Positions 1 through 7,500 of a DNA stretch of 13,077 nucleotides are shown here, one piece after another; position 1 is the first letter of the stretch, and every line of letters starts with the position of its first letter. Location: the NCBI GenBank assembly GCA_036558265.1, contig DATBFY010000756.1, positions 1 through 13,077 of the forward strand. Direction: 5' to 3'. This stretch comes from RYN-433 sp036558265 (GTDB lineage: Bacteria > Planctomycetota > Phycisphaerae > Tepidisphaerales > Tepidisphaeraceae). The position numbers and the translations under genes were made by a program. A model generated the notes under the pieces. It was given only the letters and a program-made list of their open reading frames with translations. It did no database searches and was not told the origin of the DNA.

Positions 1-1193
1 CGATGATCCGCTCGGCCGCCAAGAACCACCGATTCGTGCTCGTGGTGACGTCGATCGATCGCTACGAAAAAGTGCTCGGAGACTTGCGCGAGCACAAGGG
101 GTCGTCGTGTGGTAAACACCGCCTGAAACAGGCCTTGCGTGCATTTTCACACACGGCCGCATACGACGCGAAGATCGCCGAGTATCTGGAGAAACAAGTT
201 GGCGGCGAAAAGGCGGCTCTGGGCGGTGGTGAGATGCCGGCCAAACTGGAGATCAAGCTCAGCAAAATCCAGGACTTACGCTACGGCGAGAACCCGCACC
301 AGAAGGCGGCCCTGTATACCGATCGCAAGCCCGCCGAAGCCTCTGTTGCCTACGCCAAACAATTGCACGGAAAAGAGTTATCTTACATCAATTTGCTGGA
401 TGCCGACGCCGCTTTGGCTGCGGTTAAGGAACTGAACACACCTGCCGCATGTGTCGTGAAGCACGCGACTCCCTGCGGCTACGCGACGGCGGCCGACCTG
501 CCCACCGCGTTCCGCAACGCCTACGACGGCGACCCGCTCGCCGCTTTCGGAGGCATCGTCGCCCTGAACAAACCCGTCGATCTCGCCACCGCCCAGACCA
601 TCACCGGCATCGACAAGCTGCTCGAACTAATCGTGGCTCCGTCGTTTGCGCCCGATGCCCTGGAACTGCTGCGGTCCCGCTGGAAAAACGTCCGGCTGCT
701 CGAAGTCGGCCCGGTCACAGATCAGTTCGATCGCGGCGAGCTCCACCTGCACAAGATCGTCGGTGGTTACCTCGTCCAGGAGCGCGACTTATCCGGCGTG
801 GATGAGGCTGCCTGGAACGTCGTTTCGAAGCGTCAGCCGACCGACCAGGAGCGCCGCGACCTGAGAATCGCCTGGCTGGCCGCCAAGCACCTCAAGAGCA
901 ACGCCATCGCGCTGGCGAAGGGGGGAATGATGGTTGGCGGGGGTGCCGGCCAGCAGGACCGGGTCAACGCCGCCCGCATCGCGGTCGCCAAGGGCGGCGA
1001 ACGGTCGAACGGGGCCGTGGCGGGCTCCGACGCCTTCTTCCCCTTCCCCGACGGGCCCAAATTGTTGCTGCACGCCGGAATTACCGCGATCATTCACCCG
1101 GGCGGGAGCGTACGAGACCAGGAAACCCTCGCAGTCGTAGACCAGGCGGGCGCGGCCATGGTGCTGACCGGACAACGGCACTTCAAGCATTGA
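1..1193 (+). CDS. purH: Bifunctional purine biosynthesis protein PurH (AICAR transformylase / IMP cyclohydrolase), 5' partial
   Basis: PurH does the last two steps of IMP synthesis: 10-formyl-THF-dependent formylation of AICAR, then ring closure of FAICAR. It is a cytosolic enzyme. The reading frame is open from the left edge; the Met at base 3 lies inside the family motif around MIRSAAKNH, so it is not the start. About 396 residues are visible, against roughly 510-530 for the family, so the first part of the N-terminal cyclohydrolase (MGS-like) domain is missing. In the visible part the cyclohydrolase domain ends near residue 65 (FSHTAAYD). The transformylase domain follows: RYGENPHQ at 93-100, the catalytic Lys-His in KHATPCG at 153-159 (usually KHANPCG), AAFGGIVALN, SNAIALAKGG, SDAFFPFPDG, IIHPGGSVRDQE, and the normal family ending TGQRHFKH. 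The stop is TGA at 1191-1193. No frame break is seen. The identification is secure; only the 5' end is lacking. Confidence 0.96.
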   Translation, partial: MIRSAAKNHRFVLVVTSIDRYEKVLGDLREHKGSSCGKHRLKQALRAFSHTAAYDAKIAEYLEKQVGGEKAALGGGEMPAKLEIKLSKIQDLRYGENPHQKAALYTDRKPAEASVAYAKQLHGKELSYINLLDADAALAAVKELNTPAACVVKHATPCGYATAADLPTAFRNAYDGDPLAAFGGIVALNKPVDLATAQTITGIDKLLELIVAPSFAPDALELLRSRWKNVRLLEVGPVTDQFDRGELHLHKIVGGYLVQERDLSGVDEAAWNVVSKRQPTDQERRDLRIAWLAAKHLKSNAIALAKGGMMVGGGAGQQDRVNAARIAVAKGGERSNGAVAGSDAFFPFPDGPKLLLHAGITAIIHPGGSVRDQETLAVVDQAGAAMVLTGQRHFKH

Positions 1194-1210
1194 TGCAGCA
1201 TGGATGAGTT

Positions 1211-1269
1211 CGTTATCGGACGAACCGGCTCGTCCGATAACGGCAAGTGCTGATGCCGTGGCGTTTTTT
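1211..1269 (+). terminator. Likely transcription terminator region after purH (two hairpins plus T-run)
   Basis: Eighteen bases after the purH stop there is a perfect 13-bp inverted repeat: arms 1211-1223 (CGTTATCGGACGA) and 1230-1242, with a 6-base loop. A second smaller hairpin partly overlaps its end: ACGGCA at 1240-1245 and TGCCGT at 1254-1259 with an 8-base loop. It is followed after GGCG by six T's at 1264-1269. The second hairpin plus T-run has the form of an intrinsic terminator; the first may add stability or compete as an alternative fold. It would separate purH from the giant gene downstream. Confidence 0.6.
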
Positions 1270-1292
1270 GTTCGCGGAGGTCGCCCGGCGAG

Positions 1293-1301
1293 TGGTATGA
1301 T
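1293..1301 (+). promoter_or_regulatory. Candidate extended -10 promoter for the giant FHA gene
   Basis: The sequence TGGTATGAT fits TGn followed by a -10 hexamer with five of six consensus bases (TATGAT). No good -35 is visible at 16-18 bases upstream, which an extended -10 promoter can do without. If used, transcription would start near 1308 and leave a leader of about 225 bases. This rests on sequence match alone; sigma70 consensus use in this organism is assumed. Confidence 0.3.
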
Positions 1302-1467
1302 GCCCGACCGCGCGGCCGGGAGGGCGCGGGCCGCCACGGGTGCGAGACATGTCGCGCGGCGGCTCGAAGTTACCGGTCGCTCGCGTCCGGGGACGGTGTA
1401 TAGTTCAAGACACAGGGCCGGCCTCATTCCCCCGAAATCGCCTGTTTGATCGCGGACGTTTGATTTT

Positions 1468-1477
1468 CGATGCATCG
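1468..1477. other. 10-bp perfect palindrome CGATGCATCG in the leader of the giant gene
   Basis: A perfect 10-base palindrome lies 57 bases before the start codon, between the candidate promoters and the ribosome binding site. It could be an operator half-pair, but one short palindrome in GC-rich DNA is weak evidence and no second copy was seen nearby. Confidence 0.15.
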
Positions 1478-1522
1478 CGCGGAGGATGACGCCGGGGGGC
1501 GACGGCGAGAGCGTTTTTGCCT

Positions 1523-1527
1523 GGAAG
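1523..1527 (+). promoter_or_regulatory. Ribosome binding site (GGAAG) deciding the start of the giant gene
   Basis: GGAAG ends 7 bases before the ATG at 1535. This supports ATG 1535 over the in-frame TTG at 1517, which has no purine-rich site at a fitting distance. Using ATG 1535 removes only six residues, none belonging to a domain. Confidence 0.6.
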
Positions 1528-1534
1528 CAGCAGA

Positions 1535-4500
1535 ATGGCAGTTCAAACACCCAAGAAGTCTTCGGCGCTGCCTTGGCCGGCGCTGGTTCCGCTCGGCCAC
1601 CACGCGGGCAAGCCGCCCATTTCGTTGCAGAAGATGGTGATCCTGGTCGGGTCGCGGCACAACGCGCACCTGCACCTGTTGTCCCGCCACGTTTCCAAGG
1701 CGCATGCGCTGGTGCTGAGCTTCGGCGGCAGCGTCTACATCCGGGATCTGGCGAGCCGCGAAAAGGTCTACATCAACGGCGGCGCCGAGCGCGAAGCCTG
1801 GCTGAACAATGGCGACCTGATCAAGATCGGAAGCTTCACGTTCAAGTTCAAGGAAGGGCCCACGCGCGCCGGCGAGCCCAGCGACGACGCGCCGACCGAT
1901 CGGGCCGACCTCGAGATCGACGGCGCTGATGCGCCGCTGGCGATATCGGAAAAGGTGATGCTGATCGGCCGCCGCGCGACGTGCGACGTGTCGCTGCTGG
2001 AGGCCAGCGTCTCGACGGCCCACGCCGTCATCTTCCACGTGGGGGGCAAGCGGTACGTGCGGGACCTGGGATCGCGAACCGGAACGTACGTCAACGGGCA
2101 GCGGATCCACCAGAAGGAACTGCAACCCGGCGATGCGATCCGCATCGGTGAGACCGACATGCGGTACGCGCTGGCGGCGAGGCACGCGCGGCACATCGAG
2201 CCCGTCGAAGAGGTCGCCTCGACGACCGCCGGGGGCGAGCTGGACGAGCTCGAGCACCTGGTCGGCACGGCGCCCCTGGACATGGCGGCGGAAATGCGCC
2301 GGGCCGAGCCGACCGCTCAGGAACTGGAGCAGGAGCTCCAGGCGATGGCCGGCGCGACCGAGCCCACCGACGAGCCGGCGGCGGGAGACGACGACCTGAT
2401 CGAACTGGAGCTGGCGGCGCCCGAACCGGCGGCCAAAATCGCCACTCCGAAGGCTGCGGTCCCCAAGCCGCCGCCCGTGCCGCTGGAAGAACCCCCCGCG
2501 CCGATTGTCGCGGCTGCTCCGCCGCTCCCGGCGCCGCCGGTGAGCGAGCCGGAATTCGCCGAGATCGACCTGTCGACCGACCCGGATGTGGCCGACCTGC
2601 CGCCCAGCGCCGCCGACACCCGCGCCCTGGGGCTGGAACTCGAGCCCGCCGCGCCGCCCAGGCCGACGATCAGCGACCGGATCGTGGATCAGCCGATCGA
2701 CGTATCGTCGTCGGCGACCGCAGATCAGCCGGGCGAGCACGTGCTCATGGACCGAGACCTGGCGAAACAACGGCTGAGCTCGTCGGCGACGGGGGCCGAA
2801 CTGGGCGCCGCGCAGCACGAGGCGCTGGAGATGGCCGGCGAAGCTCCGGCCGACGCCGTCGCACCGTTGCCGCTCGACCAGACGTCCACGCCGCCGGGCG
2901 ACCAGACGCCGATTGAACCAGGCGACGACCAGGCGATCAGCCCGCGCGGCGGTTGGCAGGGGATGTCGCGCGTGGACGATGTCGCGCCGCTGGATTTCGC
3001 AGGCGTGGCGCCCGAGCCCGCGCCGGACGACGCGGCGTTGCCGCAAACCCGTGCCGAGACGAACGAAGGCCTCATTGACGCCGCCGGCGCGGTGACGCCG
3101 TTCCCGGCAGACGAGTTCGCCTCGCCCGACCAGCCGCCGCTCGAAATTGCCGAAGCGCCCGTCGAGCAGCTGCTGCCGGAGATCACCACGCCGGTGTTCG
3201 ACGATAACGAGGTGGCGCTGCCGCTCGAGTTGCCGGCTGCGCCGACGCCGGTCGTGCCCGAGCCCGCCCCGGCCGTGAGCGCGGACATTTCGGAAGTGAG
3301 CTTCGACGAATCGGCGATCGCGCCCGTGCCGGACGAGCCGACGATGACGGCGCCGCCGACGGCCGAGGCGCATGAGGAAATCGAACTGCCGATCGACGAA
3401 GGACCGATCGCCGAGCCGCCGGTCGCGGACGTTTCGCCCATCGAAGCGCCCGTCGCCGAGCTGCCGGTGACCGAAGCGCCTGCGATCGACGAGAACTCCC
3501 TCGTCGAACCGACCCTCGCTGACCCGCCGCCTGTGGAAGCGTTTGCCGAGACGCCCATTGTCGAGCTGCCGGTGGTCGAGGCGCCCGCCATTGAAACACC
3601 CGTGGCCGAAGCGCCGGCCTTCGAAGCGCCCCCGGCCGATGTACCGTCCGTTGAAGCCGTTGCCGCCGCAGCTCTACCGGCACTGGAGGCCCCGGCGCTC
3701 GAAGCTCCTGTGCTCGAAACGCCAGCGGTGGCCGACGCGCCCGCTGCGCCCGAAGCGGTTGTCGAGGCGCCGGCGAAGAAGGGTCGTGGCCGCAAGGGCA
3801 AGACGGCAGAGCCGAAGGAAGACAAGCCCAAGCGCGGCCGCCGATCGAAGAAGTCCGACACGCTTGCCGCCTCCAGCGCCGAGTCGGCGACGCCGGTCGA
3901 GGACGCCAGGACTGCGGAAGTCCTCGCGCCGTTCATCGCCGCCGACGCCGCCGCCACGGAAATCGCGGGTGAGACCGCCGCAGCCGCCAACGAAGCGCCG
4001 GCCGACGAAGAAATCGCTCTGACCGAGCCGGCCGACCCGAACGCGACGCTGAACGTTGCCCGGACCGCAGCGCCCCAGTCGGTCGCGGACGTCCCACCGA
4101 CCGAGCAGGCGCCGATCAGCCCGACCGATCAAGCGATCGTTCCGCCGACAATCGAGCCGGCCGTTGAACCCATTGTCGAGCCTTTCGCCATGGAACCTGC
4201 GCCGACCGCGGCGCCCGCGGAGCCTCAGCTCGAGGATACGCAGCCACCGACAGACACAAGCCACCCCCTCAACAGCGCTTCGCCGGCCGTCGACGCGAGC
4301 GAGATCGTCAGCGCCGCACTGGCCATGGAAGAGTCGATCGAAGCGACTGAAGCTCCGGCAGCGGCGCCAGCCGACACGCTGTCCATGGCGATCGCGGGTG
4401 ACCTCGAATCGCCCGTCGTAGCGGACCAGGTATCCGTATCGAGCTCGGAGATCGAGGGGACTGCCCCGGTCATCGAAGCACAAACCACGGCCCCCGAGCC

Positions 4501-7500
4501 TTCCATCGAAGTACCCGCCCAGGATACGCCGGCGGAAACAACCGAGAACCTCACAGCCGAAAACCTCGATACGCTCCCCGACGTCACGCCCAACAACATT
4601 GCCGCGCCAGCCGAGTCGGACCCGCTCGAACAGCTCGAGCCGGTTCAAGAGCTTCCCGCAGACGACGACCAGGCCGTCAGGCCGCAGGCCGAAGAGGAGC
4701 TGGAAGAGGTCGCCGTCGTCGAGGACGACCAGACCCCGGCAGACCCTCCGCGGGATGCCCGCGGCGCGGCCGACGAGCCCGATCCCCTCGCGATCTTCGG
4801 CGGTGGCGAAGATTCGCTCGACGTGTTGGACCTGACCTCGGCCGACCTGAAGCCCGCGATCTCAAGCCGGGACCCCGACGCCCTGCTGGCGCTGGACCAG
4901 GTGAACGCCGAGGAACTCGACTCGGTCGAAGTCATCGAGCCGACCGAACCCACGCCCGAGTCCGCATTGAACCTGGGCGTCACCGCCGACGAATCGGTGG
5001 CCGCGCCGAGCACCCCCGAATCATTGACGGATTCGACGTTCGGCCGGCAGGTCGAGGCGTTCACCGCCGGAACGTCCAGCGGCGAGCTCGTCGAAGACCT
5101 CCCCGAGGTCGAAGAAGTGCCGGACCCGGACGAGGCCCTGGCATTAGCCCTGGATGCGGCTGGCGCGGCCGGGGACCGTGAACCGACGACACACGATGCG
5201 AGATCGACGCCGCCGGACGATCACGACGCCCTGAACCTCGAAGAGCTCGAGCCGATCGGCCAGCCGATCGACGAGCCGGAAGATTCGTCCGCCGTCATCG
5301 GCGGGGCGATCGAGCCCTCGGAACTGGGCGTGGTCACCGAAGAGAACCTGGCGGTCGAACAGTTTGAGGCACTGGGCGAATCGCTCGAGCTCGAAACGCC
5401 CGGTGTCGCCGAGGCCGACGCCGTCCTGGGTGAGCAGGCCTTCGCCGCCGAAGGGGACGCTCAGGAGATCGGCCACGCGTCCGCCGAGCCGTTGGCGGAT
5501 CAGTCGTTCTTCGCCGAGGCGGACGAGGCGTCAACGCACGAGGTGACCGCGCCGACGACGCCCGTGGCGCCTGCGCCCGCGCATCCGATCGCCGAAGCGC
5601 CCGCGCCCGTGGGAGCGGCGTCGCCCGCGACGCCACCGCCACCCCCAGGTCGACCAGGCGCTCAGCGGCCCGTGGACCAGGGCTTCGTGATCGGCACCGA
5701 TCTCTCAAGCTTCATCGGCGGGATGCCGCTGGTGCTGCCGGACGTGGCCCCCCCGCCCAGCGGGTTCGGGCAGGTGCAGGTCAGCTTCGCCGGCGCCAAG
5801 GCGCCCTGGCAACAGGCCAGGCGGCCCGCCTTCCCCATGGGCCAGAGCCTGGCGCAGGAGATGATGGAAGCCGCCCAGGGCCTGCGCGACGTCGAGGAGA
5901 TGGACGCCGCCGAAGTCCAGGAAGAAACCGACCCCGCCCAGGCCGATGATTACGGCGCCTCGGACGAGGAATCGATCACCGACGACGGCGCGCCCGGGGA
6001 TGAGTGGAACGTCGCCGCCGTCCTCGACGGCGACGAGGAGCCCATCGCGGCCGACTGGGCGCACCTCAACGAGGCAGCAGCCACGCCGCACGACGCTTCA
6101 TCGACGACGACGACGACGCACGCCGAAGCACCGGCCGAGGACGACGTCACCGCCGGGATGGAACCCGAACCGGCATCCGAGCCCGTCGCGGGCGACCCGC
6201 AGGCGACCGCAAATGAGCTCGCGACCCAGGCCCAGGCGCTCGACGAGCCCGAGGCCATCGACGAGGAATCGCTCGCACCGTCCGACGAAGAGGTCCCGTT
6301 CGCCCAGGACGTGCCCGAGCCCCCGTCCGATGAACCCGAACCCATCGAGGCCGCTGCCGACGACCAGGCCGCCCATGACGACGACCTGACCGAAATCGAT
6401 TCGCTGGACTCGTTCCAGCCGCAGGTCAGCCACGAGTTCGACGAATCCGACCTGGTGAACGATGGGCAGGGCGAACCTGCCCCGGCCGCGGATCAGTCGC
6501 TCAACATCTCCGCGGACGAGACGGCGTGCTTTCCGCCGCCCGAATTGCCGGTATCGATCACGCAGGAGGCCGACCAGGCCGCCCCTCCGGTCGATGACGA
6601 GTCGGTCGAAACCGCAGAGCAGGACGATCTGACCGAGATCGATCCGGAGTCGGCCAGTGGCTTCGTCGTGGAGGAACTGAACTTCGACGAACCCTCGGGG
6701 CTGGAAGACATCGAGCCGCAGGAATCGTCAGGCCCACCCCGGACGGGGGCGATCGAGGAGGCGGTGGCGGACCTGCACTTCGACGAGCCGCAGACCGAGG
6801 AGTCGGTGGTGGATCGTTCTCCGCCCCCCCCGGTAATCCCGCCGCCACGGCCGGGCGCAAAGCAGGGTAAGCAGCAACCGCCCGCCGCCGCCCCCGCGAT
6901 GACGCCGCGGATGCCGCCGCCGCCCGCCAGGAGCCTGCAATCGCGCCGCGCGGGACAGCAGACGCCGGTGACCAACGATGCGTCGGCAGCCGACGCCGTC
7001 TTCGGATCGCTCGAACACGGCAAGGCGGTCGGTGGCGCCGCCGCCGCCGCCGGGGCGGCGTTCGCCAACGCGGCAGGCGGCGTCCGCGAGATGGACGTCT
7101 TCGCCACCCCGTCCACGGACCTGGCCGAAATGGAACGCGAGATGGGCCCCGCCGACGCATCGGACTTCGGCACCGACGCCGCCGACGCCCCCGCCCCCCG
7201 GGCGCGCGGCGGTCGGGGCCTGGTCGCCACAGACCAGGATGGCGCCAACGGCGACGGTGGGCGCGTGGCAGGCAGCCGCGGCAGCAGGCTCCAACGCGCC
7301 ATCGTGCCCCCGCGGATGGGCGCCGTCGCGAATGCCGCCGCCGGTGGATTTGGCGGCGGCGACGTCGCGGTTGCCCCCAATGCGGCGGGCGCGCCGCGCC
7401 TGCCAGTATACAAGTCGGCGCGACGCAAGAGCGCCGCCAGCCGCGTCCTCTGGATCGTCCTGCTCATGCTCGTCAGCATGGGCGCCGCGATCGGCGGCAT

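Larger units (their letters stand above)
1194..1534 (+). other. Intergenic region between purH and the giant FHA gene
   Basis: 341 bases without a convincing gene. It holds the hairpins and T-run after purH, a candidate extended -10 element (1293-1301), a second TATAGT hexamer at 1399-1404 with no good -35 partner, a 10-bp perfect palindrome at 1468-1477, and the ribosome binding site of the next gene. GGAGG at 1481-1485 directly abuts an ATG at 1486, but the frame it opens only runs over the FHA coding region in another phase. No tRNA or recognisable riboswitch was seen. The length leaves room for a 5' leader of more than 200 bases on the giant gene's mRNA. Confidence 0.7.

Noticed and set aside
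3..5. ATG at base 3 as the start of purH
   Set aside because: It falls inside a conserved stretch of the cyclohydrolase domain; the true start is left of the window.
1517..1534. TTG at 1517 as the start of the giant gene
   Set aside because: No ribosome site fits it, while ATG 1535 has GGAAG at good distance.
1486..1929. Plus-strand frame of 147 codons with GGAGG directly before ATG 1486
   Set aside because: The spacing is zero, and the frame overlaps the FHA coding sequence in another phase and becomes Arg-rich, typical of a shadow frame.
1424..3373. Long open frame of 649 codons on the minus strand, opposite the FHA gene
   Set aside because: Its translation is an Arg/Gly/His-rich string with no domain pattern; it arises from GC-biased third positions of the real plus-strand gene.
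2725..4648. Two overlapping minus-strand frames (421 and 324 codons) opposite the EAP repeats and basic island
   Set aside because: Ser/Ala/Gly- and Arg/Gly-rich products are complement artefacts of the repetitive GCG/GAA/CCG sense codons.
6102..6118. Short CGA-type triplet tract as a possible phase-variable microsatellite
   Set aside because: A 17-base triplet repeat cannot shift the frame by unit change and only alters a short Thr run in the linker.
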